Shown one piece after another: positions 33,821 to 41,752 of a stretch of DNA of 64,000 nt. The translations under genes and the position numbers were made by a program. Within the stretch, counting starts at the first letter, position 1, and the number at the start of each line of letters is the position of its first letter. The notes beneath the pieces are model-generated. The model ran no database searches. It was not told the origin of the DNA and was given only the letters and a program-made list of their open reading frames with translations. The DNA is from Litorivita sp040371945 (GTDB lineage: Bacteria > Pseudomonadota > Alphaproteobacteria > Rhodobacterales > Rhodobacteraceae): NCBI RefSeq assembly GCF_040371945.1, contig NZ_BAABWS010000002.1, forward strand, positions 62,001-126,000. Direction: 5' to 3'.

Positions 33821-33936
33821 GCACGTTGCGGCGGCGGGCATCCTAGCGCTTGCCCAAAGAAGCCTGCGCCCAAAGAAAAAGGGACACCCCCGTGCAGGGC
33901 GCCCCAAATCTCGGATCTTTGGATCGCGAGGCCGGA

Positions 33937-34449
33937 TCAGGCCTTTTTGCGCCGGCGCAGGGCCGCAACGCCGCCAAAGGCCGACAGCAGCAGCAAACCC
34001 GCCGCAGGGACCGGCACTGCCGGTGCAGACACGAGCTGGATGCCTGCGCCGCCACCCGAGGTGCCAGCAGCGCTCTGGATCACGGTGCCGCTGATGTCAT
34101 ATACGCCCGCGCCCAGCATGAAGACCGCCGAGCTGAAGTCCGCGCTGGCAAAGGCCGCGTCAAAATCGCCGCCGATCTCGAAGCCCGCGCCATCGGGCAC
34201 CAAGGATGTTTGCCCAAGGCTCGCGCCGCTGGAAAACACTTCGAACATGTCACCGGATGTGAACGCGTCGGTCACATAAAGATAGGCGCTGCTCGACAAG
34301 GAAAACGTAAAATTGTCGTCCCATGCGGTGGAGCCGAATTGAAACTGGGTCCAGCCCGCGTCGAGGGTGAGCGGCGCGGCTTGCGTTGCCGGCGTTGAGA
34401 TGGCGAGTGTTGCAGCCGCAATGGCTGAAAGAAGCATGGATTTATTCAT
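33937..34449 (-). CDS. VPLPA-CTERM (exosortase-type) secreted protein
   Basis: A 170-residue surface protein. Signal peptide MNKSMLLSAIAAATLAISTPATQA; a beta-rich middle (WTQFQFGSTAWDDNFTFSLSS, VFSSGASLGQTSL, AGVYDISGTVIQS) much like PEP-CTERM cargo domains; and a C-terminal VPVPAAGLLLLSAFGGVAALRRRKKA, which is the tripartite VPLPA sorting signal (motif, membrane helix, basic tail) known from Rhodobacterales. Such proteins are cut and anchored by an exosortase/archaeosortase-like enzyme, which is not in this window. GAGGACGAACAC precedes the ATG. Monocistronic, flanked by AT-richer DNA. Confidence 0.88.
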   Translation of the reverse strand: MNKSMLLSAIAAATLAISTPATQAAPLTLDAGWTQFQFGSTAWDDNFTFSLSSSAYLYVTDAFTSGDMFEVFSSGASLGQTSLVPDGAGFEIGGDFDAAFASADFSSAVFMLGAGVYDISGTVIQSAAGTSGGGAGIQLVSAPAVPVPAAGLLLLSAFGGVAALRRRKKA

Positions 34450-34811
34450 GTGTTCGTCCTCATTAAATTAATTGAAAATGGTTGGCCCAATAATCAGCCG
34501 CCATAGTTTTAACACAATTTTAATGATCTGCGGCCGAAAACTTGCGCTGGGCGGCTTTGCCGCAAAGGCGGCAGGCAAGCGCGCAGGGTGTATCTGGCGC
34601 GCGCGGATATTGCCTTTCCTATAAGTGACTTACCTTAGGTTACCCAGCCTTGAAGGCGAGAGGAAATCCGACGGCTCATAGACAGAGCAACATTTTCGCC
34701 CGTCCCGCGCCGGCGGTCGCCACGCCGCATGCCGCGCGGCGGCCGAATCGGTGTAAACGCCGCGCCAAGCGCGTCGTAGCCGAACAATATGGTAAAAAAG
34801 AGGAGTGGATT
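34450..34811. other. 362-base gap between VPLPA gene and tRNA-Ala
   Basis: The first 80 bases are AT-rich (TTAAATTAATTGAAAAT and TTTTAACACAATTTTAATG), as expected for the promoter of the VPLPA gene on the minus strand. The rest is ordinary GC-rich DNA with no supported gene. A GGCGGCTTTGCCGC-type inverted repeat lies near 34550. Frames reaching into the tRNA are spurious. Confidence 0.4.
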
Positions 34812-34887
<76 letters not shown>

Positions 34888-34932
34888 AAATCCAGGCGTT
34901 TGCGCCCTACAAGATCGGATCTCGTGAGCGGC

Positions 34933-34961
34933 TAATTAGGCAATGCAGCAGGCAGGATCAA
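34933..34961 (-). promoter_or_regulatory. Sigma70-type promoter for tRNA-Ala
   Basis: On the minus strand TTGATC (34961-34956), a 17-base spacer, and TAATTA (34938-34933). The implied start is about 40 bases before the mature tRNA 5' end. Confidence 0.6.
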
Positions 34962-34997
34962 GCACAAAATCCCGCCTGTCGCAGATTATTTTACAGC

Positions 34998-35324
34998 TTA
35001 GCTGTCGTCGTCATCCGCAGCGACATCGGCGATGTCGTCAAGCGAGACATCATCGTCGTCGTCATCATCTTCGAGAACGTCATCACCAAGGTCCAGATCG
35101 ACATCTTCGTCGTCCAGAACCGCGACATCATCATCGGATTCGGCCTCTTTGGCTTTCTTCGATGCGGCGTCTTCGGCATCGGCGGCGATCATGCGGCTTT
35201 TGCCAAGATCGATTTCAACGACCTCGCCCGTATAGGGGCTGACGATCGGATTTTTGTTCAGGTCATAAAACCGTTTACCGGTGGTCGGGCAAACGCGTTT
35301 TGTGCCCCATTCTTCGTTGGGCAT
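34998..35324 (-). CDS. FYDLN acid-domain protein (TIGR02300 family)
   Basis: A 108-residue alphaproteobacterial protein. The N-terminal ~45 residues are the conserved zinc-ribbon-like part (EEWGTKRVCPTTGKRFYDLNKNPIVSPYTGE), which names the family. The rest is an extremely acidic tail (DDDVAVLDDEDVDLDLGDD, then a run of seven Asp). Function is not known; the tail suggests a disordered, nucleic-acid-mimicking or chaperone-like segment. GGGATGACC lies before the ATG. Its 3' end faces the tRNA-Ala promoter, so transcription may continue toward the tRNA. Confidence 0.92.
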   Translation of the reverse strand: MPNEEWGTKRVCPTTGKRFYDLNKNPIVSPYTGEVVEIDLGKSRMIAADAEDAASKKAKEAESDDDVAVLDDEDVDLDLGDDVLEDDDDDDDVSLDDIADVAADDDDS

Positions 35325-35435
35325 CGGTCATCCCTTTCAAAATACATGAGTCTTGTCGACGGTCTGCGCCAACTGCCATAAGAGAGGGCAGGTGTCAAAG
35401 GCTTTCCCGCCCTTTGGCGCGTATCAGGAGCCGAT

Positions 35436-36131
35436 ATGGCGCAGCATATTCTCGAGGGCAACCCGCCCGTTGAAATTTCTCTACGTCGCTCGGCGCGGGC
35501 GCGGCGGATATCGCTGCGGGTCTCGCGGCTGGACGGGCGCGTGACCTTGACCTTGCCGCGCGGGGTGCGCGAGCGCGAAGGGCTGGCCTTTGCCCGCGAA
35601 AAAGCCGCTTGGCTGCGCGCGCAGTTGGTCGATCGGCCCGAAGAGGTCTTGGCCACCCTCGGTGCGCAGATACCGGTTTTGGGCGTGCCGCATCTGGTCG
35701 AGGCTGCCCCGAGCGGGCGCAGTCCGCGCTTCGATGGCGGCGCGCTGCTCGTTCCAGGTGCGCAAGAGCGCGTGCCGGCGCGGCTTGCCGCATTCCTCAA
35801 AGAGCGCGCGCGCGCCGAACTTTGCGCCGCCTCCGACCGCTATGCCAAAGCCTTGGGGCGGCCCTACACCTCGCTGACCCTGCGCGATACGCGCTCGCGT
35901 TGGGGGTCGTGCTCGTCGGGCGGCGGGCTTATGTATTCGTGGCGGCTGATCATGGCGCCGCGCGCGGTGCTGGACTATGTCGCGGCGCATGAGGTCGCCC
36001 ATCTGGCCGAAATGAACCACAGCGCGGCCTTTTGGGAGACGGTCACCGCGCTTTACGGAGATTACCGCGCCCCGCGCCGCTGGCTGCGCGAAAGCGGCGG
36101 AGAATTGCACCGCTACCGGTTTAAACCGTGA
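35436..36131 (+). CDS. YgjP/DUF45-family zinc metallopeptidase
   Basis: A 231-residue predicted zinc protease. The C-terminal half has TLRDTRSRWGSCSSGGGLMYSWRLIMAP and the catalytic AAHEVAHLAEMNHSAAFWETV, with HExxH and the downstream third His ligand in NH. The N-terminal part (VEISLRRSARARRISLRVSRLDGRVTLTLPRG) is the usual DUF45 beta domain. Substrate unknown; WSS1/SprT relatives act on DNA-protein crosslinks. Divergent from the FYDLN gene and followed after 53 bases by a GntR regulator. Confidence 0.9.
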   Translation: MAQHILEGNPPVEISLRRSARARRISLRVSRLDGRVTLTLPRGVREREGLAFAREKAAWLRAQLVDRPEEVLATLGAQIPVLGVPHLVEAAPSGRSPRFDGGALLVPGAQERVPARLAAFLKERARAELCAASDRYAKALGRPYTSLTLRDTRSRWGSCSSGGGLMYSWRLIMAPRAVLDYVAAHEVAHLAEMNHSAAFWETVTALYGDYRAPRRWLRESGGELHRYRFKP

Positions 36132-36184
36132 TCGCGTGCGCGCCCGCGCTTGACGGCGCCGGATAATGTGATCACAAATTCGCC

Positions 36185-36832
36185 ATGCTCATTCATGCCC
36201 GTCCCGATCCGTCTCCCTCCGCCCATGACCGCGTTTATCGCGGGCTGCGCACCCGTATCATGCACGGCGAGATCGCGCCGGGACAGGCGATGACCCTACG
36301 CGGCATCGGCGCGGATTTCGGCGTCTCGATGACCCCCGCCCGCGAGGCCATCCGCCGCCTTGTCGCCGAAGGGGCGCTGTCGCTCTCGACCTCGGGCCGC
36401 GTGGCGACGCCGGAGCTGAGCAATGACCGTATCGAGGAGCTTTCCGCCCTGCGCTCGCTGATCGAGGTGGAGCTGGCCTCGCGCGCCATGCCGCGCGCCC
36501 ATATGGCCCTGATCGAGCGTCTGCAGGCGATCAATGCGACCATTGCCGAAGCCATCGACCGCCAAGATGCGGTGGGCTACATCCGCAGCAATCTCGAATT
36601 TCACCGCACGCTCTATTTGCGCGCGCAGGCCCCTGCGATGCTGGCCATGGCTGAAACGGTCTGGTTGCAGCTCGGCCCGACGATGCGCGCGCTTTACGGG
36701 CGTTTGCAACGCAAGGAGCCGCCGCATTTTCACCGCCTGATCCTCGCGGCGCTCAAGGCTGGCGATGAGCCGGGATTGCGCCTCGCCGTGCGCTCCGACG
36801 TCACGCAGGGCCTCAAAATGCTGGTGGCTTGA
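36185..36832 (+). CDS. GntR-family (FadR/FCD subfamily) transcriptional regulator
   Basis: A 215-residue regulator: winged helix HDRVYRGLRTRIMHGEIAPGQAMTLRGIGADFGVSMTPAREAIRRLVAEGAL, then an all-helical FCD ligand domain with ALRSLIEVELASRAM, RSNLEFHRTLYLRAQAP and HFHRLILAALKAGD (the Asp/His metal-type sites of FCD proteins). FCD regulators usually bind carboxylic acids. It ends facing accA, with a large inverted repeat between them; no obvious regulated gene is adjacent. Confidence 0.92.
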   Translation: MLIHARPDPSPSAHDRVYRGLRTRIMHGEIAPGQAMTLRGIGADFGVSMTPAREAIRRLVAEGALSLSTSGRVATPELSNDRIEELSALRSLIEVELASRAMPRAHMALIERLQAINATIAEAIDRQDAVGYIRSNLEFHRTLYLRAQAPAMLAMAETVWLQLGPTMRALYGRLQRKEPPHFHRLILAALKAGDEPGLRLAVRSDVTQGLKMLVA

Positions 36833-36860
36833 ACGGGGCTGCGGTGTTTGCGGGTTCGTC

Positions 36861-36933
36861 AAATATCCCCGCCGGAGGCTCCGAGCATTGCACCGCAGCG
36901 CAACAGAGTTTCAGGCCTCCGGCGGGGATATTT
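36861..36933. repeat. Inverted pair of a 19-bp dispersed repeat, acting as a bidirectional terminator
   Basis: AAATATCCCCGCCGGAGGC (36861-36879) and its perfect complement GCCTCCGGCGGGGATATTT (36915-36933) flank a 35-base loop, between the converging GntR and accA genes. The hairpin would stop transcripts from both sides. Likeness continues past the 19 bases (GAAC..GCAA), and a third copy occurs at 42796, so this is a dispersed element rather than a chance palindrome. Confidence 0.8.
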
Positions 36934-36958
36934 ATAGAACAAGCAAGGGCGCGGAAAA

Positions 36959-37921
36959 TCAGGCGGCGAGGCCTTTTGCGCCGATATCAAGGAATTTGCG
37001 GCGGCGGTCCTCAATCAGCTTTTTCGCGGATTTGCCGTCAAGCTCGGACAGCAGGCTTTCGATGGTCTCGGCCACGGCCTTCATCGCCGCATCCCGATCG
37101 CGGTGCGCGCCGCCCAAGGGTTCCTTGATCACACGGTCCGCGACGCCGAGCTTTTGCAAATCCTGCGCGGTCAGGCGCAGCGCTTCGGCGGCCTCGCGCA
37201 TTTTGCTGCCGTCTTTCCACAGGATCGACGCACAGCCCTCGGGCGAGATTACCGAGTAGATCGAATGTTCCAGCATCGCGACGCGGTTCGCCGTGGCAAA
37301 GGCCACCGCCCCGCCGGAGCCGCCTTCGCCGATGATGACAGAGACGAGCGGCACACCAATTTGCAGGCATTTTTCTGTCGCCCGCGCGATGGCTTCGGAT
37401 TGCCCGCGCTCTTCGGCGCCTTTGCCCGGATAGGCACCGGCCGTATCCACCAAGGTCACCACGGGCAGGCCGAATTTATGCGCCAGTTCCATCAACCGCA
37501 CGGCTTTGCGGTAGCCTTCGGGGCGCGCCATGCCGAAATTCCGCTCGATGCGCGATTTGGTGTCATGGCCCTTTTCATGGCCGATCACCATCACCGGCCG
37601 ATCGCCAAGGCGCGCAAGCCCGCCCATCACCGCCAGATCATCGGCAAAATTGCGATCCCCTGCCAGCGGCGTGTATTCGGTAAACAGCGCCTCGATATAG
37701 TCTTTGCAATGGGGGCGTGCGGGGTGGCGCGCAACTTGGCATTTGCGCCAAGGGGTTAGCGATTTGTAAAGCTCGACCAACATGTCTTTGGCTTTTTTGT
37801 CGAGCGCCGCCGCCTCGGCCTCGATGTCCATTTCGTCATTGGCCCGCGCCAGCGCGCGCAATTCCTCTGCCTTGCCTTCAATCTCGGCCAAGGGTTTTTC
37901 GAAATCGAGATAATTGGTCAT
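36959..37921 (-). CDS. accA: Acetyl-CoA carboxylase carboxyltransferase subunit alpha
   Basis: A 320-residue subunit that, with AccD, moves the carboxyl group from biotin to acetyl-CoA to make malonyl-CoA for fatty-acid synthesis. The N-terminal helix pair LDFEKPLAEIEGKAEELRALA, then HPARPHCKDYIEALFTEYTPLAGDRNFADD, GHEKGHDTKSRIERNFGMARPEGYRKAVRLM, TLVDTAGAYPGKGAEERGQ and IIGEGGSGGAVAFATANRV are full family signatures. GGTGGAG lies 8 bases before the ATG at 37921; upstream in-frame codons are not conserved. Single gene with its own promoter. Confidence 0.97.
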   Translation of the reverse strand: MTNYLDFEKPLAEIEGKAEELRALARANDEMDIEAEAAALDKKAKDMLVELYKSLTPWRKCQVARHPARPHCKDYIEALFTEYTPLAGDRNFADDLAVMGGLARLGDRPVMVIGHEKGHDTKSRIERNFGMARPEGYRKAVRLMELAHKFGLPVVTLVDTAGAYPGKGAEERGQSEAIARATEKCLQIGVPLVSVIIGEGGSGGAVAFATANRVAMLEHSIYSVISPEGCASILWKDGSKMREAAEALRLTAQDLQKLGVADRVIKEPLGGAHRDRDAAMKAVAETIESLLSELDGKSAKKLIEDRRRKFLDIGAKGLAA

Positions 37922-37945
37922 GTCGCACTCCACCTGTCTGACACC

Positions 37946-37986
37946 GATATAGGCGTTTGGTGGGGGGGGATGCAACGCCTTGCATC
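37946..37986 (-). promoter_or_regulatory. accA promoter with a palindromic operator over the -35 box
   Basis: On the minus strand TTGCAT (37975-37970) and TATATC (37951-37946) are 18 bases apart, giving a short leader of about 20 bases to the accA start. The perfect inverted repeat GATGCAA (37969-37975) and TTGCATC (37980-37986) covers the -35 box, a typical place for a repressor or activator. The cognate regulator is not known. Confidence 0.5.
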
Positions 37987-38031
37987 GCGGCTCATGTGAG
38001 GCACTGTGCGCGGGCGGCGCGGGTGTGCGGG

Positions 38032-38685
38032 TCAAGCCGGAGGCGCGCTTGCCGCGTGACGGGTTTCGATCTGGCGGATCAGGCATTGAGGCGCGCTGAG
38101 CACCTCTAGGCCTTCGGCCTCGATCAGCGGCGCAGCGCAGGCCATCGAGGCTTGCGCCAGCACAAGGGCAGCGGGGGATTGGCCAGCTTTGGCGGCATCG
38201 GCCAAGGCCTGCGCTGCCCCGCGCCCTATCGCGGCGGCGAAACCGTCCATATCGCCCGCCTCGAACAAGCGCCAAGCGCCGTCAATAAAATGCGGATGGA
38301 TATGCGCGCCATTGCCGGCGCGGCGCATCTCCTCGGCGAGAAGCGCGTGAGAGGGACGCGCCGTGCTTTCAAGGCAATAGAGCATCACAACCGGCCCGCC
38401 AATGCGCGCGGCCTGCGCCATCATCGGCCGGTCGATGCGGAGCGCACCGGCCTTTTCCGCCGTGGGGCCAAGGGTGGTGCAGGTGCAAATCACCATGCCT
38501 TGAGCGGTGCTGACGGCAGTAGAAATCTCTGTGCCAAGCGCGGTGTCGATCCCGCCGCTGCGCGCCCGTGCAAGCCAGTCCTCGCGCACGATCTGCACCA
38601 GCGGCAGGTCCGGAACATGCTGCGCACAGAGCGCCGCAAAGGTCGCGCGGTGCACCTCGGCGGTATGAAAAAACGTCAGGCTCAT
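38032..38685 (-). CDS. Asp/Glu/hydantoin racemase-like protein
   Basis: A 217-residue protein with the two-cysteine layout of the Asp/Glu racemase superfamily: GMVICTCTTLGPTAEKAG in the N-half and ALVLAQASMACAAPL in the C-half. FFHTAEVHRATFAALCAQ resembles the first strand-helix. The family racemises or decarboxylates substrates by a two-base cysteine mechanism, but the exact substrate is not readable. I chose the start at 38685 because it makes an ATGA overlap with the LysE gene stop. Coupling with an amino-acid exporter points to an amino-acid-like substrate. Confidence 0.7.
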   Translation of the reverse strand: MSLTFFHTAEVHRATFAALCAQHVPDLPLVQIVREDWLARARSGGIDTALGTEISTAVSTAQGMVICTCTTLGPTAEKAGALRIDRPMMAQAARIGGPVVMLYCLESTARPSHALLAEEMRRAGNGAHIHPHFIDGAWRLFEAGDMDGFAAAIGRGAAQALADAAKAGQSPAALVLAQASMACAAPLIEAEGLEVLSAPQCLIRQIETRHAASAPPA

Positions 38686-39284
38686 CCGCCGTGAGGATAA
38701 AGCACCGGATAGAGCGTGGCCAGCAACAACAGCGCCATCGTCCAGTTGAACAGGCGCAGCCGCGCAGGGCTTTGGAGCAGACGGCGCACCTGTAGCCCCA
38801 TCAAGGTCCAAAGGCTGATCGAGGGCAGATTGACGAGGCCAAAGACCGCGGCGACGACCAGAACCGTCGGCAGATCACGTTCGGGCGCATAGAGCGTGAT
38901 GGCCGACAGCGCCATGGACCATGCTTTGGGGTTCACCCACTGAAACGCCGCCGCTTGGAAGAACCCCAAAGGTTTGCCGCTGCGGCTGGCGGTGTCGGGC
39001 GCGCTGGCATGGGCGATTTTCCACGCCAGCCACGCCAGATAGAGCACGGAAAACACCTTGAGGATCAAATAGCTAACCGGTGCGAGGTCAAACAGTCGCA
39101 TCAAGCCGATGCCGACCAGCGCGACCATGAGGGTGAAGCCGATGGCGATGCCCATCATGTGGCGCAGGCTGCGCAAGAACCCGAAATTCGCGCCCGAAGC
39201 CATCAGCATCAGGTTATTCGGCCCCGGAGTGATCGAGGAGACGAGGGCAAAGCCCGCAAGGGCGAGGAAGAAATGTTGTGTCAT
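38682..39284 (-). CDS. LysE-family amino-acid exporter
   Basis: A 200-residue inner-membrane exporter with six hydrophobic segments. FALVSSITPGPNNLMLMASGANFGFLRSLRHMMGIAIGF is the signature LysE/RhtB start, and AFQWVNPKAWSMALSAIT the conserved middle. It is read divergently from an Lrp/AsnC regulator 72 bases away, the standard exporter-regulator pair, and is coupled to the racemase-like gene by an ATGA overlap. Likely exports an amino acid or derivative. Confidence 0.93.
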   Translation of the reverse strand: MTQHFFLALAGFALVSSITPGPNNLMLMASGANFGFLRSLRHMMGIAIGFTLMVALVGIGLMRLFDLAPVSYLILKVFSVLYLAWLAWKIAHASAPDTASRSGKPLGFFQAAAFQWVNPKAWSMALSAITLYAPERDLPTVLVVAAVFGLVNLPSISLWTLMGLQVRRLLQSPARLRLFNWTMALLLLATLYPVLYPHGG

Positions 39285-39356
39285 TGCGCAACCCTATCGC
39301 GGGAATGGCGCAATGGGGTTGTTATTTGCGGCGTTCTTTGGCATGTTTTGCAACAA

Positions 39357-39809
39357 ATGATCTCTATTGATGAAACTGACCGTAAGATATTGCGCGTGTT
39401 GGGCGGCGAGGGCCGGATCAGCAATCTGGAACTGGCCGAGCGGATCGGCCTGTCGCCTTCAGCCTGTTTGCGCCGCGTGCAAGAACTGGAGCGTTCGGGC
39501 GTGATCAAAGGCTTTCGCGCCGTGCTCGACTCCGCCGCGATGGGGGTGGGGTTTACCGCCTATGTCACCGTGGGGCTGAACGCCCATACCAAAGCCGCGC
39601 AAGAAGCCTTTGAACGTGCCATTGCCCGCGCCGAAGAGGTACGCGAATGCCACAATATCACCGGCGCTTGGGAGTATCTTTTGCGCATCGAGGCGGCGGA
39701 TTTGGCCGCTTATAAACGGTTCCATACCGATGTCTTGGGGACCTTGCCGCAGGTGCAATCGATCACCTCCTATGTGGTGATGGGATCGCCCAAAGACGAG
39801 CGCGCCTAG
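39357..39809 (+). CDS. Lrp/AsnC-family transcriptional regulator
   Basis: A 150-residue feast/famine regulator. ISIDETDRKILRVLGGEGRISNLELAERIGLSPSACLRRVQELERSGVIKGFRAVLD is the AsnC-type HTH; GFTAYVTVGLNAHTKAAQEAFERAI and ECHNITGAWEYLLRIEAADLAAYKRF form the RAM ligand domain with the G-D/E-Y-L core. ATG at 39357. Divergent from lysE, so it probably senses an amino acid and controls the exporter. The gap holds an AT-rich stretch but no ribosome site of standard form. Confidence 0.93.
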   Translation: MISIDETDRKILRVLGGEGRISNLELAERIGLSPSACLRRVQELERSGVIKGFRAVLDSAAMGVGFTAYVTVGLNAHTKAAQEAFERAIARAEEVRECHNITGAWEYLLRIEAADLAAYKRFHTDVLGTLPQVQSITSYVVMGSPKDERA

Positions 39810-39943
39810 AGCGCAAAGCCGCCGAAGGTCGGGGTGGATGGGCAAGCCCTCGCGCAGGCCAAACCTCAGGCGGCAAAATCTCTGGCTTTCCCTTTGAAGG
39901 CGCGCGTAGCTTTGCGCGCATATCCCCTTTGGAGTCTTTTGAA

Positions 39944-40426
39944 TTGCGTTTTCTCCCTAAGCCTTTGATGACCCTCGCGATGCTCGCCGCGCTTGCCGGA
40001 TGCGGGGCCGCTTCGACCCCCTCGCAAAGTGAGGCCCCGTCGCAGCAATACAGCGCCCCGCTTTATCCCAACGAGACGCCACAGCTGCGCGCGCAGATCA
40101 TTGCCGCCGCGCAAAAGCACGATGTGCCGGTGGCCTTGGTGCAGCGGGTGATCGTGCGCGAAAGCACCCATCGGCCATGGGCGCGCAACGGGCCCTATTA
40201 CGGGTTGATGCAAATCCTGCCCGCTACGGCGCGCGGCATGGGGTATGAGGGGCCCGCCGAGGGGCTGCTTGATGCGCAAACCAACCTGCATTTCGCGGTG
40301 AAATACCTGCGCGGAGCGTGGCTTTTGTCCGGCGGCAGCTATGACGAGGCGGTCAAATGGTATGCGCGCGGCTATTATTACGAGGCCAAACGGCGCGGGA
40401 TGCTGGAGGCGACGGGGCTGCGGTAA
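39944..40426 (+). CDS. Lytic transglycosylase-like lipoprotein (SLT domain)
   Basis: A 160-residue envelope enzyme expected to cut peptidoglycan glycan strands with 1,6-anhydro product. MRFLPKPLMTLAMLAALAGC gives a lipoprotein signal with the lipid Cys at residue 20. The SLT domain has VQRVIVRESTHRPWA with the catalytic Glu at residue 73, GPYYGLMQILPATARGMGY and WYARGYYYEAKRRGM. The start is a TTG at 39944 with GGAG nine bases before it; the first ATG (39968) would cut off the signal's basic end. The domain is short, near the minimal SLT size. Confidence 0.85.
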   Translation: MRFLPKPLMTLAMLAALAGCGAASTPSQSEAPSQQYSAPLYPNETPQLRAQIIAAAQKHDVPVALVQRVIVRESTHRPWARNGPYYGLMQILPATARGMGYEGPAEGLLDAQTNLHFAVKYLRGAWLLSGGSYDEAVKWYARGYYYEAKRRGMLEATGLR

Positions 40427-40443
40427 GACGCCTGCCTGCATGC

Positions 40444-40475
40444 AAAAAGCCCGCACGCATCGGCGCACGGGCTTT
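40444..40475. terminator. Bidirectional terminator between transglycosylase and mcl1
   Basis: AAAGCCCG (40446-40453) and CGGGCTTT (40468-40475) with a 14-base loop. On the minus strand the stem is followed by a T5 run, a good intrinsic terminator for mcl1; on the plus strand it follows the transglycosylase stop by 18 bases. Confidence 0.75.
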
Positions 40476-40495
40476 GATCGGTTCGCGGCGCGGGC

Positions 40496-41458
40496 TTAGG
40501 CGCTGGCCGCGATCATCTCGGATTGGCGCACGATGACTTCGGCCTGTTTGATCGACGCGATGTCGACAAGGCGGCCTTTGTAGACGGTCGCACCTTCGCC
40601 ATTGGCTTTTGCGGTTTCCATCGCGGCGAGGATCTCGCGCGCTTCGGCGACGGCCTCCTCCGACGGGGTAAAGACCTCGTTGGCGAGGGCGATTTGTTTG
40701 GGATGGATCGCCCATTTGCCAACCATGCCCAGCGTCGCAGAGCGCAAAGCCTGCGCGCGAAAACCCTCATCGTCGGAGAAATCGCCAAAGGGCCCATCAA
40801 CCGGCAAAACGCCATGGGTGCGGCAGGCCGCGACAATCGCGGTTTGCGCCCAATGCCACGGATCGGACCAGTATTTCGCGCCTTCGCGCAGCATGTAGTA
40901 GTTTTCCTGCGTGCCGCCGATGCCGGTGGTTTGCATCCCCATCGAGGCGGCGAAATCGGCGGCGCCGAGGCTCATCGCGACAAGGCGCGGCGAGGAGGCG
41001 GCGATTTCCTCGACATGGGCGATGCCCGCGGCGCTTTCGATGATCACTTCGAAATTGATTTTCTTGGTGCGGCCCTTGGCGGTTTCAATCGCGGTGACCA
41101 AGGCATCGACCGCATAGATATCGGCGGCACAGCCGACCTTGGGGATCATGATCTGATCGAGGCGCTCGCCCGCTTGTTCCATCAAATCAACCACATCGCG
41201 ATACCAATAGGGCGTGTCGAGACCATTGATGCGCACGGAAAGGGTTTTGTTGCCCCAATCATAGTCGCTGATCGCGGCGATGATATTGGCGCGGGCGCTG
41301 TCCTTGTCCGACGGAGAGACCGAGTCTTCGAGATCGAGGTTGATCACATCCGCCGCAGAGGCCGCCATTTTCGCGAAAAGCTTGGTGTTCGAGCCAGGGC
41401 CGAAGAGTTGGCAGCGGTTCGGACGGGCAGGGGCGGTGGGTTGAAGACGGAAGCTCAT
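40496..41458 (-). CDS. mcl1: L-malyl-CoA / beta-methylmalyl-CoA lyase
   Basis: A 320-residue CitE-like lyase that cleaves malyl-CoA to glyoxylate and acetyl-CoA, and methylmalyl-CoA to glyoxylate and propionyl-CoA, in the ethylmalonyl-CoA pathway of Rhodobacterales. NRCQLFGPGSNTKLFAKMAASAADVINLDLEDSVSPSDKD holds the metal-binding Asp/Glu; NFEVIIESAAGIAHVEEIAASSPRLVAMSLGAADFAASMG and KWAIHPKQIALANEVFTPSEEAV are the CoA and C-terminal motifs. The length fits Rhodobacter Mcl1. GGTCCGCCC precedes the ATG. CTTGCGGCAAG at 41493-41503 upstream is a possible control site. Confidence 0.93.
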   Translation of the reverse strand: MSFRLQPTAPARPNRCQLFGPGSNTKLFAKMAASAADVINLDLEDSVSPSDKDSARANIIAAISDYDWGNKTLSVRINGLDTPYWYRDVVDLMEQAGERLDQIMIPKVGCAADIYAVDALVTAIETAKGRTKKINFEVIIESAAGIAHVEEIAASSPRLVAMSLGAADFAASMGMQTTGIGGTQENYYMLREGAKYWSDPWHWAQTAIVAACRTHGVLPVDGPFGDFSDDEGFRAQALRSATLGMVGKWAIHPKQIALANEVFTPSEEAVAEAREILAAMETAKANGEGATVYKGRLVDIASIKQAEVIVRQSEMIAASA

Positions 41459-41752
41459 GGGCGGACCTTTCGGGTAAGGAAGTTTCGCATTTCTTGCGGC
41501 AAGAGTTATTAAATTGCGCGCTGCCGTGCAAGGCGATTCTGCGCTTGCGGCATGGGCGCTGCATCGCGGCAAGTTGGGGAGGCGTAATCGGTGGATTCTT
41601 CGCCTAACTGACAAATATGCGGTGAATTATTGCTCAAAATCGGCCCTTGATCGGTAAGTTTCGCAGGAAATCCATGCTCTGGCGGAGGAAGGTGGCCCCG
41701 ACACGGGCGCGCAAAATTGCGGCCCCTCAATCCCATCCGTCAGGAGCATATC

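Noticed and set aside
32076..33824. 582-codon frame opposite fcs and the amidohydrolase
   Set aside because: Spans two well-supported genes on the plus strand and lacks any recognisable domain.
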